Shown here piece after piece: positions 8,892 to 18,361 of a DNA stretch of 64,000 nucleotides. Source of the stretch: Hafnia alvei. GTDB lineage: Bacteria > Pseudomonadota > Gammaproteobacteria > Enterobacterales > Enterobacteriaceae. The notes beneath the pieces were generated by a model. That model saw nothing but the letters and a program-made list of their open reading frames with translations, was not told where the DNA came from and ran no database searches. Position numbers and translations under genes: made by a program. The stretch is taken from assembly GCF_900095695.1 (NCBI RefSeq), contig NZ_FMIQ01000027.1:62001-126000 (forward strand). Direction: 5' to 3'. How positions within the stretch are numbered: position 1 is the stretch's first letter; every line of letters begins with the position of its first letter.

Positions 8892-8978
8892 AAAAAGGGG
8901 GGCGGGGGAGCCCCCAAGAACGGCGTCGACAGCAACGGCACTTTTTTAGGGCCGACTAGCTGCGGTGAACGACGCCGT
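8892..8978 (-). promoter_or_regulatory. Structured mtlA-mtlD intercistronic region with terminator-like hairpin
   Basis: On the minus strand, GGGGG (8915-8911), an 8-base loop and CCCCCC (8902-8897) are followed by TTTTT (8896-8892), the form of a rho-independent terminator. Just upstream ACGGCGTCG and CGACGCCGT (8978-8970 with 8928-8920) can close a 41-base loop. The hairpins could lower mtlD relative to mtlA by partial termination, or protect the mtlA mRNA 3' end. Not tested. Confidence 0.55.
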
Positions 8979-8987
8979 ATAATTGCC

Positions 8988-10970
8988 TTATGCCGCTTGT
9001 TCACCAGACAGAAGATCTAAGATCTCCTGAACACTGGTGGTTTGCGCCAGACGTTCGATTACGCCTTCGTCATCCAGTGCGTTGGTTAAGCGGGCAATGA
9101 CCTGAATGTGCTCGTTATTACGCGCGGCGATGCCGATAACCAGTCGAGCGACATCGTCTGGTTCGTCACCGAATCGAACGCCGTGAGGGTATTGACATAT
9201 GACGATCCCGGTGCGTAATACGCGGTCTTTGGCTTCTACGGTGCCGTGTGGAACGGCGATAGATTCTCCTAAATAGGTTGAGGTGAGTGCTTCGCGGGCG
9301 AGCATGGCGTCGATGTAATCCGGTTCGACATAGCCGCCAGATACCAGCATTTCACCGGCAAAGCGGATGGCTTGCTCTTTGGTGTCGGCGGTTAAGTTCA
9401 GGAAGATATTGGCTGCGCTGAGTTTAAACAGATTCTCTTCGCGGTCGGCTGATTCAAATGAGTCATCGTTAGCGGCAATGATTGTTTGGTTGATCAAGCG
9501 ATTATCGTTGGCTGCCTGCGGTAGCTTAGCCGCCAGTAAACGGGTTGTAAGATCGGTATACAGGCCGCTATCAAGGAAATTGCTTAATGAAATATGCATC
9601 GCCTGTGGTGCGTGGCGCATCGCGCGTTCGGTTAAATCTTGATGAGTGATCACCAGATCAACATCTTCAGGCAGGCTGTTAATCGCGCAGTTCACAACGG
9701 AAATATGGCTCAGCCCTGCGTCTTTCACCTTTTTACGCAATACTCCTGCGCCCATAGCGCTTGAGCCCATCCCTGCGTCGCAGGCTACGATGATTTTGCG
9801 CACATGATGTAAATCTTTAGACAAATCAAGCGTGGCGCGCATGGCTGGCTGAGGTTCTGCCCCAGTCACTTTTCCACCCGATTTAGACTGTTGTTTCATA
9901 CCTTGCATACGGCGAGTAGCTTCAGCTAAGCCGTTACTTTCTTCATCACCGACGCGAGCGCGTTTAAGCAACATGGCAGAGGTTAGGAATGAAACCAGCG
10001 TTGAAGCCATAATCGACAGCACGACACCGATGAGCGAGGCCTTTGGTGTCATCAGCAAGACTGCGAAAATAGAACCTGGAGATGCAGGGGAGACTAAGCC
10101 AGCGTTAAAGAGGGTTAGCGTGAATACGCCGGTCATGCCGCCCAGAATCACGGCCAGAATTAGGCGTGGATTCATTAACACATACGGGAAATAGATTTCG
10201 TGGATACCGCCGAAGAAATGGATGATTGCGGCACCGCCAGCAGACTGTTTTGCACTACCTTTACCGAAGAACATGTAAGCCAGTAAAACGCCTAACCCTG
10301 GGCCTGGGTTTGCTTCAATCAGGAAGAAAATAGATTTGCCGGTTTCTGTTGCCTGCTGAATACCTAACGGAGAGAAGATTCCGTGATTGATGGCGTTGTT
10401 CAGGAACAAGATCTTAGCGGGTTCGACGAAGATAGACGTTAATGGCAGCAGATTGTTCTGCACCATGATATTCACGCCAGCCGCTAATATTTTTGACAGT
10501 GACTCTACCAATGGCCCAATCGCCATGAATGCCAGCATCGCCAGCAGCATGCCAATAATGCCTGCGGAGAAGTTGTTTACCAGCATTTCAAAGCCGCTTT
10601 TTATTTTGCCGTCAACCCAGCGATCAAAGCGTTTGATTGCCCAGCCACCTAGTGGGCCTGCAATCATTGCGCCCATGAACATTGGCATATCTGCGCCAAC
10701 AATAACGCCCATGGTGGTAATCGCACCCACGACACCCCCACGTTCACCGCCGATTAAACGGCCACCGGTGTAACCAATCAATAATGGCAGCAAGTAGCTG
10801 ATCATTGGGCCAACCAGCTTGGCTAAGGTTTCATTTGGCAGCCAGCCGGTAGGAATAAATAAAGCGGTAATCAAACCCCATGCGATGAATGCGCCGATAT
10901 TGGGCATCACCATATTGCTGAGGAAGCGGCCAAAATTCTGTACCTTGACCTTGATATCTGGTGATAACAT
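8988..10970 (-). CDS. mtlA: Mannitol-specific PTS enzyme IICBA
   Basis: 660 residues (E. coli 637). The inner-membrane permease imports D-mannitol while phosphorylating it to mannitol 1-phosphate. Order of domains: IIC membrane domain (about 1-340, with the GGIHEIYFPYVL substrate-site block), a basic linker, IIB with the phospho-Cys in ACDAGMGSSAMG near residue 400, and IIA with the phospho-His in VPHGTVEAKD near residue 570. The linkers between IIC-IIB and IIB-IIA are somewhat longer than in E. coli, explaining the extra length. A GAGGGG ribosome site precedes the start. First gene of mtlADR. Confidence 0.97.
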   Translation of the reverse strand: MLSPDIKVKVQNFGRFLSNMVMPNIGAFIAWGLITALFIPTGWLPNETLAKLVGPMISYLLPLLIGYTGGRLIGGERGGVVGAITTMGVIVGADMPMFMGAMIAGPLGGWAIKRFDRWVDGKIKSGFEMLVNNFSAGIIGMLLAMLAFMAIGPLVESLSKILAAGVNIMVQNNLLPLTSIFVEPAKILFLNNAINHGIFSPLGIQQATETGKSIFFLIEANPGPGLGVLLAYMFFGKGSAKQSAGGAAIIHFFGGIHEIYFPYVLMNPRLILAVILGGMTGVFTLTLFNAGLVSPASPGSIFAVLLMTPKASLIGVVLSIMASTLVSFLTSAMLLKRARVGDEESNGLAEATRRMQGMKQQSKSGGKVTGAEPQPAMRATLDLSKDLHHVRKIIVACDAGMGSSAMGAGVLRKKVKDAGLSHISVVNCAINSLPEDVDLVITHQDLTERAMRHAPQAMHISLSNFLDSGLYTDLTTRLLAAKLPQAANDNRLINQTIIAANDDSFESADREENLFKLSAANIFLNLTADTKEQAIRFAGEMLVSGGYVEPDYIDAMLAREALTSTYLGESIAVPHGTVEAKDRVLRTGIVICQYPHGVRFGDEPDDVARLVIGIAARNNEHIQVIARLTNALDDEGVIERLAQTTSVQEILDLLSGEQAA

Positions 10971-11106
10971 AAAACACCCCTCGTGGTGCGCTAAGATGTT
11001 GCGCGTCGTAATAGTTGTGGTGGTTTCGCCAAAAACCGTCCTGTCGTTCTGTATGCAAAATCGACTCTATCACGCCGTTTTCATCTCGCGTACCCCGAGG
11101 GGGATT

Positions 11107-11283
11107 TGTGATCTTGATCTCGTAACGCCCCCCTCTATTGGGGTGTTTATGGTGACGTTGATCACATAAGTAAGCTGAAAGTCTGCTACAACGTTAAAAT
11201 ATCGCCCGTTCTGGGTGGTTTTATGTGACGTAAATCACTTAAGTTGTTAGTGGTTTTGTTTTTAAATTGTGATTCTCTTCACA
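11107..11283 (-). promoter_or_regulatory. mtl promoter region with four candidate CRP sites
   Basis: The 444-base mtlA-yiaF gap (10971-11414) contains four matches to TGTGA-N6-TCACA: TGTGA-N6-TCTCG (11107-11122, weak), GGTGA-N6-TCACA (11151-11166), TGTGA-N6-TCACT (11224-11239) and a perfect TGTGA-N6-TCACA (11268-11283). The E. coli mtl promoter is known for an unusual array of five CRP sites, so catabolite control is likely here too. No convincing -35/-10 pair was picked. Confidence 0.78.
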
Positions 11284-11372
11284 AGTTATTTTGCATCCCA
11301 TCAGCACGCCATCAACACACCTCAGCTTTTCACCCAACGCGTTGTAAAATTACATGTAGTGTTTTTTGGGTA

Positions 11373-11395
11373 TAAAAAAGGCCCCAGAGGGGCCT
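11373..11395 (-). terminator. Terminator of yiaF
   Basis: AGGCCCC (11379-11385), loop AGA, GGGGCCT (11389-11395). On the minus strand it is followed by TTTTT, 20 bases after the yiaF stop. Confidence 0.88.
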
Positions 11396-11414
11396 GAATT
11401 TGGATCAAGAAAGA

Positions 11415-12134
11415 TTAATTCTGGAAAATAGCCGCGCTGCGGTTTTTCGCATTTAACAATTCTTGATGCTTGGCAGCAATTGAGGTCATTAACTGATTGT
11501 ATTGATCTACCTGCTGCTGGGTTTGTAGCTGGATGCTTTGGTTATCAAAGCGCGCCTGAGTCCCAATGCTTTGCAGGAAATCACCGACCTGAATCAAATC
11601 CTGTGACAGGCTTGCAGCCATAGGAATAATTGGCATCACGGCATTCGCCGGATCGGTGACGACTTTGGCAAAGGCTTGATCATAAACTGCTTTTACATCA
11701 TCAGGCTGTTTTAATGCAGCTCGTGCAGTGTCTGCGGTCGATTTTGCACTTTGGATCTGTTGGCCGAGCAGGTTTAGTGCACCAGCTTCCTGACGCAAAT
11801 CGTCGCGTTTTAACAGGTAGTCCTGAGGAACACGGATCTGATCGATAGTGGTAAACAGCGGATTTAAGCTGCTATCCATAGAACGGCTGAAATTCTGTGA
11901 AAACGTCACTAAAATCGCGTAATCGCTGACATAGTTGCCGAGTTTCTGCTTTTGGTCTTCGCTCAGGGTTGGCACGGTGATGCTGCCACGCATGACGGTA
12001 TTTTGCAGATAGTCGATGAAAGCTTTACGTTGTTCTTTATCGTTGTCGCCACAGCCAGCTAGTTGAAACGCCATAATGACGGCGAAAATTGGCATCAACC
12101 AACGCTGTGCCTGTTTAGTTACTGCAAATGACAT
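11415..12134 (-). CDS. yiaF: YiaF family lipoprotein (DUF3053)
   Basis: 239 residues. Signal peptide and lipobox FQLAGC place the lipidated Cys at residue 28; the following residue is Gly, so outer-membrane sorting is possible. The conserved QRKAFIDYLQNTVMR block follows, then a largely helical, Gln/Ala-rich region. It matches E. coli YiaF in length and order of motifs. Function unknown. It has its own terminator and lies between mtlA and glyS on the minus strand. Confidence 0.8.
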   Translation of the reverse strand: MSFAVTKQAQRWLMPIFAVIMAFQLAGCGDNDKEQRKAFIDYLQNTVMRGSITVPTLSEDQKQKLGNYVSDYAILVTFSQNFSRSMDSSLNPLFTTIDQIRVPQDYLLKRDDLRQEAGALNLLGQQIQSAKSTADTARAALKQPDDVKAVYDQAFAKVVTDPANAVMPIIPMAASLSQDLIQVGDFLQSIGTQARFDNQSIQLQTQQQVDQYNQLMTSIAAKHQELLNAKNRSAAIFQN

Positions 12135-12240
12135 GTAATTACTCCTGTAACCACGCGAAAAAATTCGGTCGATATCATTCTGTTGAAATTCTACTCATCA
12201 AGTTAGTTTAACCTGATAATTTTGGGATAACAGCCAGAAA

Positions 12241-12264
12241 GTAAAAAACCCGCCAAAAGGCGGG
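12241..12264 (-). terminator. Terminator of glyQS
   Basis: CCCGCC (12249-12254), loop AAAA, GGCGGG (12259-12264). On the minus strand a run of six T follows. Confidence 0.92.
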
Positions 12265-12283
12265 CTTTATTTTACTCTCGGGA

Positions 12284-14353
12284 TTACTGCAGAACAGAAA
12301 TATCCGCAACCTGTAGGAACAGATCGCGTAGCTTACTCAGCAGTGTCAGGCGGTTGATGCGTACTTGCTCATCTTCAGCCATAACCATAACCTGTTCGAA
12401 GAAGTTATCTACCGGCTCACGCAGCGCGGCCAGTTCTGATAAGGCTTCTTGGTAGCGGCCTTCAGCAAACAGCGGTTCCAACTTATCGCGCAGAACAACT
12501 AGATGGGTTGCCAGTTTGATTTCTGCCGCTTCTTTCAATACGGAAGCATGGACATGATCGCCCAGTACTTCGGTTGATTTTGCCAGAATATTGGAAACAC
12601 GCTTATTGGCTGCAGCCAGTGTTGCGGCTTCAGGCAGTGTGCGGAAGTGGGAAACCGCCTTCACGCGTGCATCAAAGTCAGCTGGTTTGGTTGGACGACG
12701 AGCCAGTACCGCCTGAATAGTGTCAACGCTGTGGCCTTCTTCCTGATACCAAGCACGGAAACGGCCCAGCATGAATTCCACTACATCATCAACGACATTC
12801 GCGTTAGTCAGCTTCTGTCCGTATAAGCGCGCAGCTTCTTCAGTTAGCGTAACCAAATCCAACGGCAGCTTTTTCTCAACGATAATACGCAGCACACCCA
12901 GCGCAGCACGGCGCAGAGCAAACGGGTCTTTATCGCCTTTAGGATGCTGACCAATGCCGAAGATACCGGCAAGGGTATCCATTTTATCGGCAATCGCGAC
13001 AGAACATGCCACCAGAGAATCTGGCAGTGCATCACCGGCGAAGCGTGGTTGGTACTGTTCGTTCAGGGCAACGGCAACTTCTTCGTTTTCGCCGTCGTGG
13101 CGTGCGTAATGCATGCCCATAACGCCCTGTGTATCGGTGAATTCGAAGACCATATTGGTCATCAAATCACACTTGGACAGCAGGCCTGCGCGGGTCGCCA
13201 GATTGACGTCAGCGCCGATTTGTTCTGCAACCCAACCAGACAATGCTTCAATGCGGTTGGTTTTGTCGCGCAGCGTTCCCAGCTGTTGCTGGAACAGAAC
13301 GGTTTCTAGACGAGGCAGATTGTCTTCCAGGCGCTGTTTGCGGTCGGTCTTGAAGAAGAACTCTGCATCGGCTAAACGTGGACGAACAACTTTCTCGTTG
13401 CCAGAGATAATCTGCTGTGGGTCTTTAGATTCGATGTTGGTGACGAAAATAAAGTTTGGCAGCAGTTTTCCGGCAGCGTCATACACAGGGAAGTATTTCT
13501 GGTCACCCTTCATGGTGTAAACCAGCGCTTCAGCGGGTACGGCGAGGAATTTTTCTTCAAACTTGGCGGTCAACACCACTGGCCATTCAACCAGAGAAGT
13601 CACTTCTTCCAGCAGGCTTTCGCTCATATCGGCGACGCCGCCGATTTTCTGCGCAGCTAGCTCAGCGTCACGTTTGATGATGGCTTTACGGGTGGCGTAA
13701 TCAGCGATGACTTTGCCACGCTCCATCAAGATTTGCGGATATTGCTCGGCGTTATCGATGGTGAACTGTTGTTCGCCCATGAAACGATGGCCGCGGATCA
13801 CGCGATCGGACTGCACACCAAGAATAGTGGCAGGGATCACTTCGCTACCCAGCAACAGCGTGACGGTATGAACCGGACGCACGAACTGAGTGTCGTTGTC
13901 GCCCCAGCGCATCAGTTTTGGAATTGGCAGCTTGCCTAATGCATTGGTCACCAGCGTTGGCAGCAGTTGCTGTGCGCTCTGACCTTTTTGGTGCGCGCGG
14001 AATAATAGCCATTCACCTTTGTCGGAGGTCAGACGTTCAGCCTGATCGACGGTGATGCCACAACCACGAGCCCAGCCTTCGGCGGCTTTGGTTGGCTTGC
14101 CTTCAGCATCGAATGCCTGAGCAATAGCTGGACCACGTTTTTCAATTTCGCGATCGGGCTGAGATTCATGCAGCGCCGCGACTTTCAGAGCCAAGCGGCG
14201 CGGTGCAGCGAACCAAGTCACTTCGCCATGGGTGAGATCTGCGTTATCAAGTTCAGCGGTAAAATTAGCTGCAAAAGATTCTGCCAGAGAGCGTAGCGCT
14301 TTCGGTGGCAGCTCTTCGGTGCCGATTTCCACCAGAAAAGTTTGTTGGGTCAT
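12284..14353 (-). CDS. glyS: Glycyl-tRNA synthetase beta subunit
   Basis: 689 residues, the E. coli length, with the starting block [20 protein letters not shown] typical of GlyS. The beta chain of the alpha2beta2 enzyme contributes tRNA binding, with an HD-like central region and a C-terminal anticodon-binding domain of the DALR type. Together with GlyQ it charges tRNA-Gly in the cytoplasm. Seven bases separate it from glyQ, so the two are co-translated from one mRNA. Confidence 0.98.
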   Translation of the reverse strand: MTQQTFLVEIGTEELPPKALRSLAESFAANFTAELDNADLTHGEVTWFAAPRRLALKVAALHESQPDREIEKRGPAIAQAFDAEGKPTKAAEGWARGCGITVDQAERLTSDKGEWLLFRAHQKGQSAQQLLPTLVTNALGKLPIPKLMRWGDNDTQFVRPVHTVTLLLGSEVIPATILGVQSDRVIRGHRFMGEQQFTIDNAEQYPQILMERGKVIADYATRKAIIKRDAELAAQKIGGVADMSESLLEEVTSLVEWPVVLTAKFEEKFLAVPAEALVYTMKGDQKYFPVYDAAGKLLPNFIFVTNIESKDPQQIISGNEKVVRPRLADAEFFFKTDRKQRLEDNLPRLETVLFQQQLGTLRDKTNRIEALSGWVAEQIGADVNLATRAGLLSKCDLMTNMVFEFTDTQGVMGMHYARHDGENEEVAVALNEQYQPRFAGDALPDSLVACSVAIADKMDTLAGIFGIGQHPKGDKDPFALRRAALGVLRIIVEKKLPLDLVTLTEEAARLYGQKLTNANVVDDVVEFMLGRFRAWYQEEGHSVDTIQAVLARRPTKPADFDARVKAVSHFRTLPEAATLAAANKRVSNILAKSTEVLGDHVHASVLKEAAEIKLATHLVVLRDKLEPLFAEGRYQEALSELAALREPVDNFFEQVMVMAEDEQVRINRLTLLSKLRDLFLQVADISVLQ

Positions 14354-14360
14354 GGCTGCC

Positions 14361-15293
14361 TCAAATATTCTCTAATTTAGAATCGTCGCTTTTTTTACAC
14401 ATTGGGAAGCCCAGCGCCTCACGGGAGGCATAGTAAGCTTCAGCGACCGCTTTGGTCAGGGTACGAATACGCAGAATGTAGCGTTGGCGTTCGGTAACCG
14501 AGATCGCCTTGCGCGCGTCCAGCAGGTTAAAGCTGTGTGCGGCTTTCAGAATGCGTTCATACGCTGGCAGAGGCAGAGGTTTTTCCAACTCCAACAACAT
14601 TTTGGCTTCTTTCTCATACTGCTCGAAGCAGGAGAACAGGAAATCGACGTCTGCGTATTCAAAGTTATACGTGGACTGTTCCACTTCGTTTTGATGGAAC
14701 ACGTCGCCGTAGGTTGTTTTACCCAACGGGCCGTCGCTCCATACCAGATCGTAAACGCTGTCTACGCCCTGAATATACATCGCCAAACGTTCCAGACCGT
14801 AGGTGATCTCTCCGGTTACCGGCTTACATTCCAAACCGCCAACCTGCTGGAAGTAAGTGAACTGAGTCACTTCCATGCCGTTAAGCCATACTTCCCAGCC
14901 TAAGCCCCATGCGCCCAGCGTTGGGTTTTCCCAGTTGTCTTCAACGAAGCGAATATCGTTCACCAGCGGATCCAATCCCAGCTCTTTCAATGAGCCCAGA
15001 TACAGTTCCTGAATATTTTCTGGTGATGGCTTAATCACTACCTGAAACTGGTAGTAATGCTGTAAGCGGTTAGGGTTTTCGCCATAGCGGCCATCGGTTG
15101 GACGGCGAGATGGTTGCACGTAGGCAGTTGCCATTGGCTCTGGGCCGAGTGCTCGCAGGCAGGTCATTGGGTGTGAGGTGCCAGCGCCAACTTCCATGTC
15201 CAGTGGTTGAACAATGGTGCAGCCTTGGCGCGCCCAATAGTCCTGCAGAGTCAGGATCAGCCCCTGAAAGGTCTTGGTATCAAACTTTTGCAT
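14361..15293 (-). CDS. glyQ: Glycyl-tRNA synthetase alpha subunit
   Basis: 310 residues (E. coli 303), nearly identical to E. coli GlyQ over its length. The class II catalytic chain makes glycyl-adenylate; motif regions include [18 protein letters not shown] and [11 protein letters not shown]. Start MQKFDTKTF at 15293 matches E. coli; an ATG eight codons earlier (15317) is less likely. A TATACT hexamer on the minus strand at 15346-15341 could be the -10 of the glyQS promoter. Confidence 0.98.
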   Translation of the reverse strand: MQKFDTKTFQGLILTLQDYWARQGCTIVQPLDMEVGAGTSHPMTCLRALGPEPMATAYVQPSRRPTDGRYGENPNRLQHYYQFQVVIKPSPENIQELYLGSLKELGLDPLVNDIRFVEDNWENPTLGAWGLGWEVWLNGMEVTQFTYFQQVGGLECKPVTGEITYGLERLAMYIQGVDSVYDLVWSDGPLGKTTYGDVFHQNEVEQSTYNFEYADVDFLFSCFEQYEKEAKMLLELEKPLPLPAYERILKAAHSFNLLDARKAISVTERQRYILRIRTLTKAVAEAYYASREALGFPMCKKSDDSKLENI

Positions 15294-15456
15294 ATTGGAT
15301 GAGTTCGCGCGATACAAGTGGATTTATATAGAATGTTGCAGTATACCGCCTGAACGTAAGATATACAGCCCGAATCCCGTCTCAAAGGGTGGGATTTTGC
15401 GTGTATTTTGCCATAAAACATGGCAAAGGCTGGGAACATTCTCCGTGAAGGTCGAG

Positions 15457-15978
15457 TTAAAAGTTGGCGCTAACGCCAATGTTGTACATAAATTGCTCGC
15501 TATTATTGAGGCGATTGGTCTGCGATAGCTCGGCAAATGCGGCCATATAATCGGTTAGCGGAATATTGGCACCCACGGTGACATCAACCCAATGAGCTTC
15601 TTGATTGGGGATATCCCGGCTAAATAAGTTTTGCGGCGAGCTAAATTCTCCCACCTGTTTATAAGACTCGTTGCTCGATAAACGCTGATAGCTGATTTCA
15701 GCATAGGGCGTGAACAATTCTAGATTGGAATCTAACCGCCAGCCCAAAGAGCCCACTTGTTGTTGGGTGGTTGGATTTAACGCCGCAGAGGCCAGCGAAT
15801 TGCTGCCCACCCAGTGCGTTGAAAACCCAGGTTCAATGGACGTTGAGGCGCGATCGAGCGGCACGATATCGCTCGTGTCACTGTTATTAAAAAAAACATC
15901 TTTCAAATCATACGACAAAGCAGGTAATGAGAGCAGGGCGCAACTCACTAAACAAACAGATGCCAGAGGTCTAATCAT
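15457..15978 (-). CDS. Small outer-membrane protein: signal peptide plus C-terminal autotransporter-barrel segment
   Basis: 173 residues from ATG 15978 (GGAG eight bases upstream; a GTG three codons earlier overlaps that site). A clear signal peptide ends near SLPALS. After about 50 residues come beta-barrel strands typical of the end of an autotransporter translocator: GWRLDSNLELFTPYAEISYQ, then VDVTVGANIPL, and the terminal strand YNIGVSANF ending in Phe, the BAM targeting signal. A complete autotransporter barrel is about 270 residues, so this is a half-size barrel without passenger. It may be a deletion remnant of an EstA-like autotransporter or a small porin-like protein. Function unknown. 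Confidence 0.6.
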   Translation of the reverse strand: MIRPLASVCLVSCALLSLPALSYDLKDVFFNNSDTSDIVPLDRASTSIEPGFSTHWVGSNSLASAALNPTTQQQVGSLGWRLDSNLELFTPYAEISYQRLSSNESYKQVGEFSSPQNLFSRDIPNQEAHWVDVTVGANIPLTDYMAAFAELSQTNRLNNSEQFMYNIGVSANF

Positions 15979-16199
15979 TGATGCCACTCCATTAAAAGGG
16001 AGGCGTTATTCGTTATTATTTTATGGTGCTGCACTCTTAACTATTTGACGAGGTTGCGACTGCGTCAAGGTGGGTTGAAATAAATAGTTAACGCTGCACG
16101 AAGCGTTATAGTTGTCTCTCACATTGTCGGCATTGTTGCCCAGTAAACAGCACTAAAACCCCAATGATTCACAAAGGGTTTCTGACAAGGAATAGGATT

Positions 16200-16778
16200 A
16201 TGAGCCAGACGTTTGAAGATAAAAAAATTCGCTGTGGTTGGGTCTCATCCGATCCCCTGTATATCAGCTATCACGATAATGAATGGGGGCAGCCCGTCTA
16301 CGACGATGCTCATTTATTCGAACTACTGTGTCTTGAGGGGCAACAGGCGGGGCTTTCGTGGATAACCGTGCTGAAGAAACGTGAAAACTATCGTAATGCT
16401 TTTCATCGCTTCGATCCGCGCAAGGTGGCGGCGATGACGGACGAGGATATCGATGCGCTGATGCAGGACGCTGGTCTTATCCGCCATCGTTTGAAATTAG
16501 ACGCCATTGTGGTTAACGCCCGTGCCTATATGAAAATGCAGCAAGAGGGTGAGAATTTTTCTCAGTTCCTCTGGTCATTTACCGAAGGCAAGCCGCAGCT
16601 TAACCGCCCTGAAACCCTCGCCAATGTTCCTGCAAAAACCGAGATTTCTGACGTGATGTCCAAGGCGCTGAAGAAGAAAGGCTTTAAGTTTATTGGCTCA
16701 ACCATTTGTTATGCTTTTATGCAAGCCAGCGGCATGGTGAACGATCATGTCAAAACCTGCTTTTGTGGGAAGCACTAA
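16200..16778 (+). CDS. tag: 3-methyladenine DNA glycosylase I (constitutive)
   Basis: 192 residues. Tag removes 3-methyladenine from alkylated DNA by base excision. Motifs: RCGWVSSDPLYISYHDNEWG at the N-terminus with Cys12 and His25, and NDHVKTCFCGKH at the end with the second His/Cys pair of the zinc site. The catalytic-pocket Glu is expected in LCLEGQQAGLSW. Start ATG 16200 follows AAGGAATAGGATT; an upstream ATG at 16164 is in frame but lacks this site. Followed after three bases by yiaC. Confidence 0.96.
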   Translation: MSQTFEDKKIRCGWVSSDPLYISYHDNEWGQPVYDDAHLFELLCLEGQQAGLSWITVLKKRENYRNAFHRFDPRKVAAMTDEDIDALMQDAGLIRHRLKLDAIVVNARAYMKMQQEGENFSQFLWSFTEGKPQLNRPETLANVPAKTEISDVMSKALKKKGFKFIGSTICYAFMQASGMVNDHVKTCFCGKH

Positions 16779-16781
16779 GCC

Positions 16782-17222
16782 ATGATCCGCTCTGCTGTGA
16801 AACAAGATATGCCGGCTATTATGGCGTTGTGGCTGGTTAGCACTACCGAGGCGCATCCGTTTATTTCTGCGCAGTATTGGCGTGAAAGCGAAGCCGTGGT
16901 GCGTGATACCTATTTACCTAATGCGCTCACGTGGGTGGCTGAAGATAAGGGGGAAATCATCGGGTTTATCAGTGTGCTTGAGCAGCAGTTTATTGGTGCT
17001 TTATTCGTGGATAAACGTTATCACGGCAGAGGCGTTGGGCAATTGCTGATGATGCATGTGAAGATGATTTTTCCGCAGCTGATGCTCGAGGTGTATCTGG
17101 AGAATCACCGCGCGCTGCGTTTTTATCAGCATGAGGGGTTTCATATTCAAGATACACAGTTCAATGAGGATACACAGCACAAAACGGCCATTATGTTATG
17201 GGAGAAAACTCCTAGTGCTTAG
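16782..17222 (+). CDS. yiaC: GNAT N-acetyltransferase YiaC
   Basis: 146 residues, as in E. coli YiaC, a GNAT fold enzyme reported as a protein lysine acetyltransferase. Motif A with the acetyl-CoA loop is visible as VDKRYHGRGVGQLLM (about residues 77-91), and the C-terminal VYLENHRALRFYQHEGF block is characteristic. Three bases downstream of tag, so almost certainly co-transcribed with it. The 220 bases that follow before yiaD show no clear element. Confidence 0.9.
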   Translation: MIRSAVKQDMPAIMALWLVSTTEAHPFISAQYWRESEAVVRDTYLPNALTWVAEDKGEIIGFISVLEQQFIGALFVDKRYHGRGVGQLLMMHVKMIFPQLMLEVYLENHRALRFYQHEGFHIQDTQFNEDTQHKTAIMLWEKTPSA

Positions 17223-17443
17223 CTTGAAGATTAAACAAATCCTGCTATTTGGCGTGTATTTGTCTAATTTATTGGAATTTTAGGAATTGTGACCATTATT
17301 TTTTAATGGGAATTTGCTGAAATGCCACCGCCGTAGATCCCGATTCACGGTTTTGAGCATGATTTTTTTGGGTCAGTGGATTACTGGCCTGTTACAGCAA
17401 ATATCTTGAGCGATTACGCTCTGTGCAAGATGAGGTTCCATAA

Positions 17444-18103
17444 ATGAGTAAAAGCCGTTTCTGTATTGCTGGCGCAGTATGCGCTGCGTTGCTGCTGTCT
17501 GGTTGTACAACCAACCCGTATACCGGTGAGTCCGAAGCAGGCAAAGCCGGCGTGGGCGCAGGTTTAGGTGCGCTGGTTGGTGCAGGCGTGGGTGTTCTGT
17601 CCTCTTCTAAGCACGATCGCGGTAAAGGCGCACTGATTGGCGCTGCAGCAGGTGCTGCTTTAGGCGGCGGTGCTGGTTACTATATGGACGTTCAAGAGTC
17701 GAAACTGCGCGACAAAATGCGTGGTACCGGTGTGAGCGTAACGCGCCAAGGCGACAACATTGTGCTGAATATGCCAAATAATGTGACCTTCGACTCCAGC
17801 AGCAGCACCTTGAAACCGGCCGGAGCCAATACCCTGACCGGCGTGGCGATGGTTTTAAAAGAGTATCCTAAGACCGCGGTTAACGTGGTGGGTTATACCG
17901 ATAGCAGCGGTAGCCAAGATCTGAATATGCGTCTTTCTCAGCAGCGTGCCGACAGCGTTGCAAGTTCTCTGATTGTTCAGGGCGTTGAAGCAAGCCGCGT
18001 TCGTACTCAGGGCATGGGCCCTGCGAACCCAATCGCGTCAAATAGCACAGCAGAAGGCAAAGCTCAGAACCGTCGTGTTGAGATTACGTTAAGCCCGATG
18101 TAA
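17444..18103 (+). CDS. yiaD: OmpA-family lipoprotein YiaD
   Basis: 219 residues. Lipoprotein signal with LLLSGC (Cys21), then a glycine-zipper region rich in GAGLGAL and GAAAGAALGGG repeats (about 30-80), then an OmpA-like peptidoglycan-binding domain (about 105-215) with NVVGYTDSSGSQDLNMRLSQQRA and NRRVEI. It is expected to sit in the outer membrane and contact peptidoglycan non-covalently. E. coli YiaD can suppress loss of BamD functions when overproduced. ATG 17444 chosen; monocistronic. Confidence 0.93.
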   Translation: MSKSRFCIAGAVCAALLLSGCTTNPYTGESEAGKAGVGAGLGALVGAGVGVLSSSKHDRGKGALIGAAAGAALGGGAGYYMDVQESKLRDKMRGTGVSVTRQGDNIVLNMPNNVTFDSSSSTLKPAGANTLTGVAMVLKEYPKTAVNVVGYTDSSGSQDLNMRLSQQRADSVASSLIVQGVEASRVRTQGMGPANPIASNSTAEGKAQNRRVEITLSPM

Positions 18104-18115
18104 TAGAGCTTAATT

Positions 18116-18237
18116 CAGGCCACTTAAGAGATCGAGATACACGGGTCTACCACACTGCGGGGCGATCCGGCGGCTTACGCCGCTACGACCCATCGGTGTG
18201 CTCCCCCAAAAATCGGGCTTAAGTGTCCAGTATTAAT
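18116..18237. repeat. Dispersed palindromic repeat, copy A
   Basis: Imperfect palindrome of about 115 bp bounded by CACTTAAG (18121-18128) and CTTAAGTG (18218-18225). Its centre is GGCGGC-TTAC-GCCGC (18169-18184), with nested arms CACAC and GTGTG further out. A second copy lies at 61589-61707 with roughly 80 % identity. No coding capacity. It behaves like an intergenic repeat unit or MITE, 12 bases past the yiaD stop. Confidence 0.8.
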
Positions 18238-18255
18238 GTAAAACATTTCATCTTT

Positions 18256-18287
18256 TAGCCTCCTGCTTTGCCTGAGGAGGCTATTTC
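18256..18287 (+). terminator. Probable terminator downstream of yiaD
   Basis: TAGCCTCCT (18256-18264) and AGGAGGCTA (18275-18283) form a 9-bp stem with a 10-base loop followed by TTT. It lies beyond the repeat element. Confidence 0.65.
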
Positions 18288-18361
18288 CTCAACCTTATCT
18301 CATCAGTTCCCCTGTGGTTATGCTAAATTTGCCTATCCGTTGAATTTCAGAGGAACACGTC

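Noticed and set aside
10387-10773. 128-codon open frame opposite mtlA
   Set aside because: Its composition (Pro/Ile/Ser rich) mirrors the complement of membrane-segment codons in mtlA; no independent signal.
12944-13677. Several overlapping frames opposite glyS
   Set aside because: Shadow frames of a highly conserved synthetase gene.
15400-15430. TTTGCC and GGCAAA inverted repeat downstream of the small barrel gene
   Set aside because: Short stem with a loose loop and no T run; not distinguishable from chance.
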